Positions 53,564-63,208 of a stretch of 64,000 nt of DNA are shown piece after piece. Under the pieces are notes generated by a model. It worked only from the letters and a program-made list of their open reading frames with translations, had not been told where the DNA came from and searched no databases. Where the stretch lies: NCBI GenBank assembly GCA_944385935.1, contig CALWZC010000009.1, forward strand, positions 1 to 64,000, given 5' to 3'. Source of the stretch: an uncultured Anaerofilum sp. Lineage in GTDB: Bacteria > Bacillota > Clostridia > Oscillospirales > Ruminococcaceae. Each line of letters opens with the position of its first letter. The first letter of the stretch is position 1. The position numbers and the translations under genes were made by a program.

Positions 53564-54652
53564 ATGAAGGCATATCTGCTGCTTGCTGACGGCACCCTGT
53601 TTGAAGGGAAAAGTCTGGGCGCACAGGGAACCACCATCGGCGAGGTGGTGTTCTCCACTGGTATGGTAGGCTTTGAAGAAACACTTACCGACCCCAGCTA
53701 TTATGGTCAAATTATTACCCAAACCTATCCGCTGATTGGCAACTATGGCATGAATAGCGAGGACAAGGAAAGTGCCAAGATTTGGGCAAAGGGCTATATT
53801 GTTCGGGAAAGTTGCCAATACCCCAGCAATTTCCGCTGTGAGGAAACACTGGATTCCTTTTTGAAAAAGGAAAATATTGTTGGCATTGAAGGGGTAGATA
53901 CCCGCCGTTTGACCCGAATCCTCCGCAGCCATGGCGTAATGAATGGTGCCATTACTACCGAGTATTCCGAAGAGAACCGCCAAGCCTTGTTGGAGCAGAT
54001 TCAAAGCTATTCCATTGTAGGTGCTGTAAAAGCTGTTACCTGCACACAGCCCAGTGTTTCGGGAGAGGGCAACAAATACAAGGTGGCTTTGCTGGATTTT
54101 GGCTGCAAAAATAACATTGTTCGTTGTTTGGTAAAGCGTGATTGTGAAGTAACCGTTTTGCCCGGATTTGCCACCGCCGAGGACATTGCAAAGTTGAATG
54201 TGGACGGCGTTATGTTGTCCAATGGTCCCGGCGACCCTGCGGAAAATACCGAGATTATCCAAAACCTCAAAGGGATTATGGCATTGAATCTTCCTGTATT
54301 TGGTATCTGCTTAGGCCACCAGCTTTCTGCTTTGGCAGCTGGTGCCCAAACAGGCAAGCTGAAGTTTGGCCATCGTGGTGCAAACCAGCCTGTAACCGAC
54401 CTGCTCCATGACCGTACCTTGATTACCAGCCAAAACCATGGCTATGCTGTTTTGGGCGAAACTCTGCCTGCCGAGATGGGTGCAGTAAGCCATATCAACG
54501 CCAACGACAAAACCTGTGAGGGCGTTCGCTATACTGCATGGAACTGCTTTACCGTACAGTTCCACCCCGAAGCAAGTGGCGGCCCCAAGGATGCAGAATA
54601 CCTGTTTGATGAGTTTATCAGCCGCATGGCAGAAAAGAAAGGAGAGTGCTGA
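53564..54652 (+). CDS. carA: Carbamoyl-phosphate synthase small subunit
   Basis: The 362-residue glutaminase subunit supplies ammonia to CarB. It has the N-terminal CarA-specific domain (TGMVGFEETLTDPSYYGQII) and a class I amidotransferase domain with the nucleophile in GICLGHQL and the His/Glu of QFHPEA. It is in the pyr operon, so it should serve pyrimidine synthesis. carB follows after one base. Confidence 0.96.
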   Translation: MKAYLLLADGTLFEGKSLGAQGTTIGEVVFSTGMVGFEETLTDPSYYGQIITQTYPLIGNYGMNSEDKESAKIWAKGYIVRESCQYPSNFRCEETLDSFLKKENIVGIEGVDTRRLTRILRSHGVMNGAITTEYSEENRQALLEQIQSYSIVGAVKAVTCTQPSVSGEGNKYKVALLDFGCKNNIVRCLVKRDCEVTVLPGFATAEDIAKLNVDGVMLSNGPGDPAENTEIIQNLKGIMALNLPVFGICLGHQLSALAAGAQTGKLKFGHRGANQPVTDLLHDRTLITSQNHGYAVLGETLPAEMGAVSHINANDKTCEGVRYTAWNCFTVQFHPEASGGPKDAEYLFDEFISRMAEKKGEC

Positions 54653-54653
54653 A

Positions 54654-57600
54654 ATGCCAAAAGATACCTCCATTAAAAAAGTTCTGGTGATTGGCTCCGG
54701 CCCCATTATCATTGGGCAGGCAGCTGAGTTTGACTATTCCGGCACTCAGGCTTGCCGTGCTTTGAAAAGCGAGGGTATTGAAGTTGTGCTTATCAACTCC
54801 AACCCTGCTACCATTATGACCGACCCCGAAATCGCTGACCGTGTGTATGTGGAACCCCTCAATGTGGAAGTGGTAAAGCGGGTTATTGAAATTGAAAAGC
54901 CAGATTCTATTTTGCCTAACTTGGGTGGACAGACCGGTTTGAACCTTGCCATGGAGCTGGCTCGTAGTGGCTACTTAGAGCAAAGCGGTGTGCGTTTGTT
55001 GGGAGCAAAGCCCGATACCATCGACCGTGCCGAAGACCGTCAGTTGTTCAAGGATACCATGGAAAAACTGGGGCAGCCCTGTATTCCCAGTAAGGTAGTA
55101 GAAACCTTGGAGGATGCTCTGTCATTTGCTGCCGAAATTGATTACCCTGTTATTGTTCGCCCTGCCTTTACTATGGGCGGCACTGGTGGCGGTATCTGTG
55201 CCAATGAGGAAGAACTCCGTGAAATTGGTACCAATGGTCTGCGCCTTTCTCCCATCCATCAGGTTTTGATTGAAAAATGTATTGCTGGTTGGAAAGAAAT
55301 TGAATATGAGGTAATGCGTGACAGCAAGGGCAATGTAATTACCGTATGTAATATGGAAAACTTTGACCCTGTTGGTGTTCACACTGGCGATTCCATTGTA
55401 GTGGCACCCAGCCAGACCCTTTCTGACCATGAGTACCAGATGTTGCGTACCGCTGCCCTGGATATTATCACGGAACTGGGCATTGAAGGCGGCTGCAACT
55501 GTCAGTTTGCCCTAAAGCCCGATTCCTTTGAATATGCTGTTATTGAGGTAAATCCCCGTGTTTCCCGTTCTTCTGCATTGGCGTCTAAAGCAACTGGCTA
55601 CCCCATTGCAAAGGTAGCTGCCAAAATTGCTATTGGCTACAGCTTGGACGAAATTATCAACGAAGTTACCGGCGAAACCTGTGCTTGCTTTGAGCCCGCT
55701 CTGGATTATGTGGTAGTAAAATACCCCAAATGGCCCTTTGATAAGTTTGTCTATGCAAAGAAAGACTTGGGCACCCAGATGATGGCAACTGGTGAAGTTA
55801 TGGCAATCGGCACCAGCTTTGAATCTGCTATTATGAAGGCAGTTTCTTCCATTGAGTTGGGTCTGGAAACCCTTACTTTGCCCACCTTGGCAGAGGACAG
55901 CAACGAAACTATTGTAGAAAAGCTCCACAACTGTGACTCTGAGCGTGCTTTTGTGGTATACGAAGCACTGAAACGGGGCATTTCTTGGGATGTTATCCAC
56001 GACATCACAAAGATTGACCGTTGGTTCTTGGCAAAAATGCAGCATTTGGCAGATATGGAAAATGCTCTTGCAAAGGGCGAGTTGACCGAGGAGAGCTATC
56101 GTGCTGCAAAGCAATATGGCTTCTTGGACAAAACCATCACCCGTTTGACAGGCAAGGAAATTCCAGTAGAGTTGCATGCCTCCTATAAGATGGTAGACAC
56201 CTGCGCAGCAGAATTTGCTGCAAAGACTCCTTATTTCTACTCTAGCTTTGATGAGGAAAATGAGGCAGAGGAGTTTATTCGTCAGCATCCCACCGACCGC
56301 AAAAAGGTGATGGTATTCGGTTCTGGCCCCATCCGTATTGGACAGGGTATTGAGTTTGACTATTGCAGCGTGCACTGTGTATGGACTCTGAAAGAAAACG
56401 GCTGTGAAACCATTCTAGTGAATAACAACCCCGAAACTGTTTCTACTGACTTTGACACTGGCGACCGTCTGTATTTTGACCCACTAAATCCCGAAAGTGT
56501 TGCTCATATCATTCACACAGAAAAGCCTTGGGCTTGCGTGGTGCAATTCGGTGGACAAACTGCCATCAAGCTAACCAAAGCATTGGAGCAGATGGGCGTG
56601 AAGATTTTGGGTACCAGCGCAGACGCCATTGACGAGGCAGAGGACAGAGAACGCTTTGATGCTCTGCTGGAGCGTTGCGGTATTCCTCGCCCTGCAGGAG
56701 AAACCATTTTTACCTGTGAGGAAGCTCTAGAGGCTGCTCGTCGTTTGGGTTATCCTGTTTTGCTGCGTCCCAGCTATGTTTTGGGCGGACAAAACATGAT
56801 TATTGCCTATAATGATGCAGATGTTACCGAGTATATGGGCATTATCACCAGCCACGAGTTGGAAAATCCTGTTTTGGTAGATAAGTACCTCACTGGTGTG
56901 GAATGTGAAGTAGACGCTATTTGTGATGGCGAGGAGTTCTTGATTCCCGGCATTATGGAGCATATTGAGCGTGCTGGTATTCACTCTGGTGACTCTATTT
57001 CGGTATATCCTCCTCAAACCTTGCCACAAAAAATCAAAGGCATTTTGGTAGACTACACCGGACGTTTGGCAAAAGCCTTGAAGGTTGTGGGCTTGGTAAA
57101 TATCCAGTATGTAGTTCATGATGGAAAAGTATATGTCATCGAGGTGAACCCCCGTTCCTCTCGTACTGTACCCTACATCAGCAAGGTTACTGGTGTACCT
57201 GTGGTAGAATTGGCAGTTCGTTGTTTGCTGGGCGAAAAACTGTCTGAAATGGGCTTTGGCACTGGATTGTATCCCACTGGTGATATTTGTGCTGTAAAAG
57301 TGCCCGTATTTAGCTTTGAAAAACTGCACAATGTAGATACCCAGCTTGGCCCTGAAATGAAATCTACTGGAGAAGTATTGGGCATTGGCCATAACTTTGA
57401 GGATGCTATGTTGAAAGGCTTAATCGCCGCAGGTTACCAAATGCGCCGCCCCGAGCCAGAGCAGGATAAATGTGTGTTGCTAACAGTAAAAGACTCTGAC
57501 AAAGAAGAACTGATTGAGATTGCATATCAGTTCAAGCAGTTGGGCTATAAGCTGTATGCTACCGCCGGAACAGCCAACTGGTTGGCAAAGAATATGATTG

Positions 57601-57860
57601 CCTGCAATGAGGTTCGCAAAATTAGCGAAGAAGGCCCCAACATCTTGAATCTGTTGGAGAGTGGACGGGTAGACTATGTGCTGTCTACTTCCTCCAAAGG
57701 ACGTTTGCCCAGTTTGGATAGTGTAAAACTGCGCAGAAAGGCAGTGGAATTGTCTATCCCCTGTTTGACTGCTATTGACACTGCAAATGTATTGCTCAAA
57801 TGTTTGCAAAGTGGCCGCACCTTAAAAGATGTGGATTTAATTGATATTTCTAAACTGTAA
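54654..57860 (+). CDS. carB: Carbamoyl-phosphate synthase large subunit
   Basis: The 1068-residue CarB has two homologous ATP-grasp halves (GSGPIIIGQAAEFDYSGTQA near the start; GSGPIRIGQGIEFDYCSVHC near residue 555) and a C-terminal MGS-like domain (YKLYATAGTANWLAKN) that usually binds allosteric effectors such as UMP. It makes carbamoyl phosphate from bicarbonate, ammonia and two ATP. ATG 54654 follows AAAGGAGA; the frame is open upstream to 54516 within carA. It is the last gene of the operon. Confidence 0.97.
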   Translation: MPKDTSIKKVLVIGSGPIIIGQAAEFDYSGTQACRALKSEGIEVVLINSNPATIMTDPEIADRVYVEPLNVEVVKRVIEIEKPDSILPNLGGQTGLNLAMELARSGYLEQSGVRLLGAKPDTIDRAEDRQLFKDTMEKLGQPCIPSKVVETLEDALSFAAEIDYPVIVRPAFTMGGTGGGICANEEELREIGTNGLRLSPIHQVLIEKCIAGWKEIEYEVMRDSKGNVITVCNMENFDPVGVHTGDSIVVAPSQTLSDHEYQMLRTAALDIITELGIEGGCNCQFALKPDSFEYAVIEVNPRVSRSSALASKATGYPIAKVAAKIAIGYSLDEIINEVTGETCACFEPALDYVVVKYPKWPFDKFVYAKKDLGTQMMATGEVMAIGTSFESAIMKAVSSIELGLETLTLPTLAEDSNETIVEKLHNCDSERAFVVYEALKRGISWDVIHDITKIDRWFLAKMQHLADMENALAKGELTEESYRAAKQYGFLDKTITRLTGKEIPVELHASYKMVDTCAAEFAAKTPYFYSSFDEENEAEEFIRQHPTDRKKVMVFGSGPIRIGQGIEFDYCSVHCVWTLKENGCETILVNNNPETVSTDFDTGDRLYFDPLNPESVAHIIHTEKPWACVVQFGGQTAIKLTKALEQMGVKILGTSADAIDEAEDRERFDALLERCGIPRPAGETIFTCEEALEAARRLGYPVLLRPSYVLGGQNMIIAYNDADVTEYMGIITSHELENPVLVDKYLTGVECEVDAICDGEEFLIPGIMEHIERAGIHSGDSISVYPPQTLPQKIKGILVDYTGRLAKALKVVGLVNIQYVVHDGKVYVIEVNPRSSRTVPYISKVTGVPVVELAVRCLLGEKLSEMGFGTGLYPTGDICAVKVPVFSFEKLHNVDTQLGPEMKSTGEVLGIGHNFEDAMLKGLIAAGYQMRRPEPEQDKCVLLTVKDSDKEELIEIAYQFKQLGYKLYATAGTANWLAKNMIACNEVRKISEEGPNILNLLESGRVDYVLSTSSKGRLPSLDSVKLRRKAVELSIPCLTAIDTANVLLKCLQSGRTLKDVDLIDISKL

Positions 57861-58210
57861 AAAGTAGATTTTCTAGGATAGCTTCTGGCCCATTGCCGAT
57901 TTCGTAACGGGAATGGGCTGGAACAATGGTTCTTTGGCTTTGCAAACAAGATGAATAAAATTTCTGCCCAGAATACGCTGTAGTTTTGGATGTACATGGT
58001 TGAAATACAAAAAATTACGTAAAAAACCACCAAAAAACAGCGAAAATTACCTATTGAAAAACAGTACTGGCTATTCTATAATAGTAATAGAAAAGTATAA
58101 TTTCTAAAAAAATTGGATATTTATACTAAATTTATGCTTTTTTTGAATATTTAAGTTACCCCAAAACGCTGGTTGAGTGAGAATGTAGGATGAGCAGGAG
58201 GATTTTTTAA
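57861..58210 (+). other. Intergenic region after carB holding a hairpin and the HU promoter
   Basis: This 350-base gap has no gene. GCCCATT/AATGGGC (57888-57918) forms a hairpin without a clear T-run, the only candidate 3' end of the pyr operon. The rest is A/T-rich, and a promoter for the HU gene lies at 58054-58082. Nothing else is recognised. Confidence 0.6.
58054..58082 (+). promoter_or_regulatory. Promoter of the HU gene
   Basis: TTGAAA (58054-58059), 17 bases, TATAAT (58077-58082). It leaves a leader of about 120 A/T-rich bases before the HU start. Confidence 0.75.
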
Positions 58211-58492
58211 ATGACCAGGTCTCAACTGATTACAAAAGTTTCGCAGAATACTGGATTGCAAGAAGCACAGGTGGAACTTGTAATGGATGATATTGTGGAG
58301 AGTATCGTTCAAAGTTTAAAGCAAGGTGACAAGGTTACCATTGCGGGGTTTGGCCGATTTGAAATGCGCACAAGAAAAACAAAAGCTTTTACAAACCCAA
58401 AAACCAAGGTTTCTTCCCAGTTGGAACCCACCGCAATTCCCGGATTTAAGGCAAGTGGAATTTTGAAAAGTCGATTGGGTTGCCAAGAGTGA
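58211..58492 (+). CDS. HU-type DNA-binding protein
   Basis: The 93-residue protein is a standard HU/IHF family nucleoid protein: it starts with TRSQLITKVSQNTGL and has the DNA-arm region GFGRFEMRTRKTKAFTNPKT, which inserts into the minor groove. As a single-chain HU it would act as a homodimer. AGGAGG lies 9 bases before ATG, and a strong terminator follows. Confidence 0.95.
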   Translation: MTRSQLITKVSQNTGLQEAQVELVMDDIVESIVQSLKQGDKVTIAGFGRFEMRTRKTKAFTNPKTKVSSQLEPTAIPGFKASGILKSRLGCQE

Positions 58493-58504
58493 TAGAAAAT
58501 TTTT

Positions 58505-58533
58505 CCCCCAACAAGTTGTTGGGGGCTTTTTTA
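58505..58533 (+). terminator. Terminator of the HU gene
   Basis: A perfect stem CCCCCAACAA/TTGTTGGGGG is followed by CTTTTTT. Confidence 0.93.
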
Positions 58534-58538
58534 TGCAC

Positions 58539-58580
58539 AAAAAAAGGATGCCTTGCATAGAATATGCAAAACATCCTTTT
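58539..58580 (-). terminator. Terminator of the parvulin-type lipoprotein gene
   Basis: On the minus strand AAAAGGATG pairs with CATCCTTTT around an inner TTGCATA/TATGCAA stem and ends in a T-run. Confidence 0.85.
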
Positions 58581-58597
58581 ATAAACGAAAAGATAAT

Positions 58598-59785
58598 TTA
58601 TTCTGCCGCAGAGGAAGATTCACTGCTGCTAGAATCTGCGCTGGAAGAACTGCTCTCAGAGCTGCTTTCAGAACTGGTGCTGTCTTCTGAACTTACAGAG
58701 GAAGACTCTGCACTCAAAGAGGAGGGAGCAGCGGTGCTTTCAGGTGCAGGGGTGGGGGTAGGAATGGTATCTGCAAAGCTCTCAATTGTCAAGCTATCAT
58801 ACATGGGGCCCTGCTTTACTTCTACTTTGTCAATATAGCTCTGAATTTCTGTGTCCAATTTGGAGTTTGCTTCGGTTACAATGTCTTGTGGTGCCAAGGT
58901 GGAAGCATTTTCACGAACATAATCCAAATCAATGGGCAGACGCTTGATGATATGATAACCATAGTTAGTTTCTACTGGCTCACTGATGGCGTTTTCCTCC
59001 AATGCAAAGGAAGCATCTTCAAACTCTTGCACCATGGAACCATAGGTAAAGGTGTAACCATTCATATCAGCATTTTGGCCGGGGTCTTCGTTATACTCGG
59101 TGATAAGGTCTTCAAAGTTTTCACCAGCCATAGCCTTGTTATATACTTCTTGTGCTTTTGCTAACTCAGCAGAGTGGTCTGCACCTTCGGCAGTGTCTGC
59201 AAATTGAATTAGAACGTGCTGTACATGAACATAGTCTTGGGTGTTGGTAAAGAACTCCACTACCTTGTCGGTATAGTTGGCATCAAACCAGTTTTGCAAA
59301 GCCTTTTGTTGCACAGCTTGCAATTCGCTCATGGTGTTGTAAAGGTCTTCGGTGCAGTAGATGCTTTCCAGTGCTTGCTTAAAGCCCTCTTCGCCACCCA
59401 TCATGGTAATCATCATTTGGGTATTATCTGCGATGCTTTGTTTTTCTTCATCGGTCAATGCAGCATTTTGGGTGTCAGACCATGCACGCACACCATAGTC
59501 TTTTTTCAGGTTTTCTTCCACAGCGGTTAAAAGCTCGGATAACTCCAAAGAAGTGGTAGAGGAGCTATCAGAAGAAGCAGAAGTATTTGTGTTCTCCATG
59601 GAAGCTTTGGTGCTTAGAAAGTAATAGCGAAACTCATCATAAGAAATAGGGGTACCATTAACGGTTACATAATCGCCGTCTTTTTTGCCAGAGTCAGTTT
59701 TGTTTGCGCCACCGCAGGCAGCCAGAGAAAGGGTTAGACCAGCACAAACTGCCAGAGAGCAAAACTTTGTAAAGGTTGTTTTCAA
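58598..59785 (-). CDS. Parvulin-type peptidyl-prolyl isomerase lipoprotein (PrsA/SurA-like)
   Basis: The protein of about 395 residues has a lipoprotein signal peptide ending LAACGG and a parvulin domain (HVLIQFADTAEGADH... to NYGYHIIKRL, about residues 190-295). It should sit on the outer face of the membrane and help exported proteins fold. The last about 60 residues are almost only Ser, with some Glu/Ala, a low-complexity tail not usual for PrsA. The start is uncertain: TTG 59785 is 8 bases after GGAGG and gives a standard signal peptide; ATG codons at 59791 and 59800 are too close to that site. Confidence 0.9.
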   Translation of the reverse strand: MKTTFTKFCSLAVCAGLTLSLAACGGANKTDSGKKDGDYVTVNGTPISYDEFRYYFLSTKASMENTNTSASSDSSSTTSLELSELLTAVEENLKKDYGVRAWSDTQNAALTDEEKQSIADNTQMMITMMGGEEGFKQALESIYCTEDLYNTMSELQAVQQKALQNWFDANYTDKVVEFFTNTQDYVHVQHVLIQFADTAEGADHSAELAKAQEVYNKAMAGENFEDLITEYNEDPGQNADMNGYTFTYGSMVQEFEDASFALEENAISEPVETNYGYHIIKRLPIDLDYVRENASTLAPQDIVTEANSKLDTEIQSYIDKVEVKQGPMYDSLTIESFADTIPTPTPAPESTAAPSSLSAESSSVSSEDSTSSESSSESSSSSADSSSSESSSAAE

Positions 59786-59941
59786 AATCATATCCTCCAT
59801 TCATTGGCAGAGATTACTGCCATGGCTATCCGTACCATTATACACCAAACATATGCAAAGTGCTATACAATCCTGAAAATGTCATAATTTTTACACTTCA
59901 TCTGAAAAAATAAAAGGTTAAAGTTTGTACAAAATGCCTAT

Positions 59942-59971
59942 TTACAACAAAGCTAAAATTGTGTTTAATAT
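59942..59971 (+). promoter_or_regulatory. Possible promoter of the trp-transport operon
   Basis: TTACAA (59942-59947), 18 bases, TAATAT (59966-59971), just upstream of the T-box. Confidence 0.45.
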
Positions 59972-59989
59972 AAAAAACCATTGATACGG

Positions 59990-60265
59990 AGATAACACCG
60001 CACAGCGCACTTTCAGAGAGCCCCCACTGGTGGAAAGGGGCAGAAAGCGGGGCGGGCAAATGGACCGTTGAGGGCAAAGGGGAACTGGCTTGTGCCATAG
60101 TATCCGTTGACGGCAGCCCCCGTTATCGGGCAGGAATGTGTTGGCATTCTGTAAAGTGGTCGCTTTTGAGCGGCAAACAAGGTGGCACCGCAGGTGTTGG
60201 AAGATTTTTTGAAGTGTTCCGGCCTGTCCTTGTGAGAAAATCTCACAGGGGCAGGTCGTTTTTTT
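59990..60265 (+). promoter_or_regulatory. T-box riboswitch, tryptophan specifier
   Basis: The leader has the T-box features in order: an AGAGAG motif in Stem I, an apical hairpin with the GGTGGAA element, a specifier loop AAATGGACC with codon TGG (60061-60063, Trp), the conserved AAGGTGGCACCGC antiterminator sequence (60179-60191), and a terminator. Uncharged tRNA-Trp should stabilise the antiterminator and switch on the TrpXYZ-type importer genes when tryptophan is scarce. The specifier is read by position; the T-box itself is beyond reasonable doubt. Confidence 0.92.
60220..60265 (+). terminator. Terminator of the Trp T-box
   Basis: CGGCCTGTCCTTGTGAG pairs (with wobbles) with CTCACAGGGGCAGGTCG and is followed by TTTTTTT. 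Confidence 0.9.
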
Positions 60266-60290
60266 GTCCCCTGAGAAAGGAGAATGGTCT

Positions 60291-60374
60291 ATGATGGCAA
60301 TTTGCGCAAGGCAATCTTTTTCTACCCGATGGCACAAAGAAAGGAAAAACAATTTTCTATTAGACCCTATTTGA
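60291..60374 (+). CDS. Possible 27-residue small protein between the T-box and trpX
   Basis: ATG 60291 follows AAAGGAG by 8 bases and opens a 27-codon frame (MMAICARQSF..., with one Trp and several Lys/Arg) that ends 15 bases before the binding-protein gene, overlapping no other gene. The ribosome site is as good as those of real genes. It could be a small basic protein, a coupling frame, or chance. Confidence 0.3.
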   Translation: MMAICARQSFSTRWHKERKNNFLLDPI

Positions 60375-60389
60375 AGGAGGACATATACC

Positions 60390-61340
60390 ATGAAAACTAT
60401 GAAATTTTTTGCTTTTGTTGTAGCTGCTTGTATGCTATTGGCTGGATGTAGCCAGTCTACACCTCAGCAGGAGGGTTTTTCCGTAGGCATTTTACAATAC
60501 ATGGAACATACATCTTTGGATGAAATCCGCACCGCAGTGGAAGAGGAATTGCAGCAAAAAGCCACAGAATTGGGGAAACCCATTTCTGTGGAGGTAAAAA
60601 ATGCCCAAGGCGACCCCACCAACATTGGAACCATAGCAAACCAGTTTGTAGGAGATAACAAGGATTTAATTATCGCAATAGCAACTCCAGCCGCCGCAGG
60701 TGCTGCCGCTGTTACAGAGGAAATTCCAATTGTTTTTTCCGCTGTGACCAATCCGGTAGAGGATTTGCAAATAGATAGCCTAGAACAGCCGGGAGGAAAT
60801 ATCACCGGAACCAGTGATGCAATTCCAGTGGAAAAAATCATCAATTTGTCACAGGAAATTACCCCACAAGCAAACTGCTATGGAATTTTGTACTGTACCA
60901 GTGAGCCCAGCAGTAGTGGAGTGGTTCAGCAAGCAAAAGAGGCATTGGAACAGCAAGGCAAAACCTTTGTAGAAGCGGCTGTGACCAATACTTCGGAAGT
61001 GCAGCAAGCTACTGAAAAGTTGATTGAACAATGTGATGCAATCTTTGTGCCCATTGATAACACGGTTGCCACTGCAATGAGTGTTGTGGCAGATTTGGCA
61101 AAGGATGCAAAAATTCCAGTATATGCCGCCGCTGATAGTATGGTACGAGATGGAGCACTAGCAAGTGCAGGAGTAAACTATACAAATTTGGGCAAAAAAA
61201 CAGCTCAGATGGCAGTAGAAATTTTGCAGGGAGCAAACCCAGCCTCCATGGAAGTGCAGGTTATGGAGGATGTAAATGTGGTGGTCAATGAAGATACCGC
61301 CAAGGCCATTGGGGTAGATGTATCCCAATATTTGCAGTAA
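60390..61340 (+). CDS. trpX: ABC transporter substrate-binding lipoprotein, TrpX type
   Basis: This 316-residue lipoprotein (lipobox LLAG-Cys20) belongs to the ABC sugar/amino-acid binding family found in TrpXYZ systems; typical parts are VGILQYMEHTSLDEIR and IAIATPAAAGAAA. The Trp T-box upstream supports tryptophan as ligand. AAGGAGG precedes the ATG. Confidence 0.9.
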   Translation: MKTMKFFAFVVAACMLLAGCSQSTPQQEGFSVGILQYMEHTSLDEIRTAVEEELQQKATELGKPISVEVKNAQGDPTNIGTIANQFVGDNKDLIIAIATPAAAGAAAVTEEIPIVFSAVTNPVEDLQIDSLEQPGGNITGTSDAIPVEKIINLSQEITPQANCYGILYCTSEPSSSGVVQQAKEALEQQGKTFVEAAVTNTSEVQQATEKLIEQCDAIFVPIDNTVATAMSVVADLAKDAKIPVYAAADSMVRDGALASAGVNYTNLGKKTAQMAVEILQGANPASMEVQVMEDVNVVVNEDTAKAIGVDVSQYLQ

Positions 61341-61366
61341 ATTTTGCGTAAAAAAGGGGCATTTGT

Positions 61367-62269
61367 ATGATTTCCATTCAATCACTATTAGGAGCAGCAG
61401 AACAGGGGCTTATTTATAGTTTGGTAGCCATGGGGCTTTATATAAGCTACCGAGTGTTGGAAGTTGCTGACCTAACTACCGATGGCAGTTTTACTTTGGG
61501 GGCAGCTTGCTCTGCTTGTTTGGCAACCACCGGAAACCCATTGTTGGGATTGCTGATGGCATTTGTAGGAGGCGTTTTGGCTGGGGCTGTCACAGCTTTT
61601 TTGCAAACTGTCTGTAAGATACAGCCAATTTTAGCGGGTATTATCACCATGACAGGGCTGTACTCCATCAACTTAATAGTTATGGGAAATCGGCAAAATC
61701 TTCCTTTGCTTAAAAATTCTACCCTTTTCACCATGGTAGAGGAAATACTAGGAAAACAAATGGGTGGACTGGTGGCAGCAGGTGCCGCAGCCTTGTTGGT
61801 AGCAGGTTTTCTGGTATGGTTCTTGTCCACACAGTTGGGCCTTATGGTACGAGCTGCCGGAAATAACCCCACCATGTTGGTGACCTGTGCAGTTTCTCCT
61901 GCCATAGGGGTTGTTACGGGCCTTTGTTTGGCAAATGGTATTATTGCTTTATCTGGTGGATTGCTGGCACAACAACAAAAATTTAGTGATTCCAATTTAG
62001 GCACTGGTATGGTAGTGGTAGGACTTGCCAGTCTGATTATTGGGGAAACTATCGTTGGCAAAGGAAAGACCTTCCGCAGTGTGGTGGGTATCCTTGTTGG
62101 GTCGGTGGTGTATCGCATTATCATTGCTTTGGCATTGCGTTCCAATTTGGGAGCAAGCAATCTAAAATTGGTTTCTGCGGTCATTGTGGCAATCGCCATT
62201 TCCCTACCTGCCATTCGCAGTGCATGGGAAGTACACAAAAGAAAAAAGGAGGCTGCTGCTGGTGCTTGA
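61367..62269 (+). CDS. trpY: ABC transporter permease, TrpY type
   Basis: This 300-residue permease has about nine hydrophobic helices and resembles the branched-chain/ribose permease fold (EVADLTTDGSFTLGAA; GLASLIIGETIVGKG). It lies 26 bases after trpX, with AAAAGGGG upstream, and overlaps the ATPase gene by 8 bases. It should import tryptophan with TrpX and TrpZ. Confidence 0.9.
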   Translation: MISIQSLLGAAEQGLIYSLVAMGLYISYRVLEVADLTTDGSFTLGAACSACLATTGNPLLGLLMAFVGGVLAGAVTAFLQTVCKIQPILAGIITMTGLYSINLIVMGNRQNLPLLKNSTLFTMVEEILGKQMGGLVAAGAAALLVAGFLVWFLSTQLGLMVRAAGNNPTMLVTCAVSPAIGVVTGLCLANGIIALSGGLLAQQQKFSDSNLGTGMVVVGLASLIIGETIVGKGKTFRSVVGILVGSVVYRIIIALALRSNLGASNLKLVSAVIVAIAISLPAIRSAWEVHKRKKEAAAGA

Positions 62270-63059
62270 TATTCGGAGTTTGACCAAAATTTTTGCTACA
62301 CAGCCCCAAAAGGCTGCGCTTAACGGACTGAATTTGCAGGTGCAAAAAGGAGAGTTTGTCACGGTTTTGGGTTCCAACGGAGCCGGAAAATCTACTTTGT
62401 TTCATGCCATTGCAGGAGAATTTTTCCCAGATGAAGGACAAATTTTGTTGGAAGGAAAAAATATCACCTTTCAAGCCGCCCATCAACGAAGCCGTTTTAT
62501 TGGTCGAGTCATGCAAGACCCTATGAAAGGCACTGTTCCAGCCATGACAGTTGCAGAAAATCTTGCCTTGGCAGAACATAAAGGCATCAAGGGAAAAAAA
62601 CTGTTTTCCTCTATCACAAAATCCCAAAAAGAACAATTTCAAGAAAAACTAGCATTGCTAGGGTTGGGTATGGAAGATAAACTGGAACAGCCAGTAGGGC
62701 TTTTGTCGGGAGGACAGCGGCAGGCATTGACATTACTGATGGCAACCTTCCAACAGCCTAAACTATTGCTTTTGGATGAGCATACCGCCGCCCTAGACCC
62801 TGCCACAGCGGAAAAGGTTATGCAGTTGACCCAAGCTGTAATAGAACAACACAATATTACCACCTTAATGATTACCCATAACCTTGCCCATAGCCTTGCT
62901 TTTGGCAATCGAACCATTTTAATGGATAAGGGAAAAATTGTAATGGATGTGCAAGGCGACCAACGAAAGGCATATACTCCCCAGTTATTGATGGAACAAT
63001 TTCATCAGTTGGCAGGCGAGGAAACTACCACAAGCCAGCAATCTTTTGCATTGCTGTAA
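62262..63059 (+). CDS. trpZ: ABC transporter ATPase, TrpZ type
   Basis: This 265-residue ATPase has Walker A GSNGAGKST, signature LSGGQRQAL and Walker B LLLLDEHTAALDP. In Walker B, His follows the catalytic Glu where Pro is usual, as seen in this transporter group. The start is GTG 62262, with AAGGAGG 9 bases upstream, overlapping trpY; the frame is open upstream to 62184. No terminator follows. Confidence 0.9.
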   Translation: MLDIRSLTKIFATQPQKAALNGLNLQVQKGEFVTVLGSNGAGKSTLFHAIAGEFFPDEGQILLEGKNITFQAAHQRSRFIGRVMQDPMKGTVPAMTVAENLALAEHKGIKGKKLFSSITKSQKEQFQEKLALLGLGMEDKLEQPVGLLSGGQRQALTLLMATFQQPKLLLLDEHTAALDPATAEKVMQLTQAVIEQHNITTLMITHNLAHSLAFGNRTILMDKGKIVMDVQGDQRKAYTPQLLMEQFHQLAGEETTTSQQSFALL

Positions 63060-63208
63060 TTGCTGCAAAAAGTATGCGCAGAATACACAAAACCACATCG
63101 CTGTTGCGCTGAGAATCGTCACAATTCCAACTGTAAAACCCTTCTTCACAGTGCTATAATACTACCTTGTAAAAGGGGAAAGCATATTTATGTGAGGAGG
63201 AGAAATGT

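Noticed and set aside
58533-58838. Plus-strand frame rich in Leu/Glu/Ser opposite the lipoprotein tail
   Set aside because: It is the reverse reading of the Ser-rich tail of the parvulin-type protein and starts inside a terminator.
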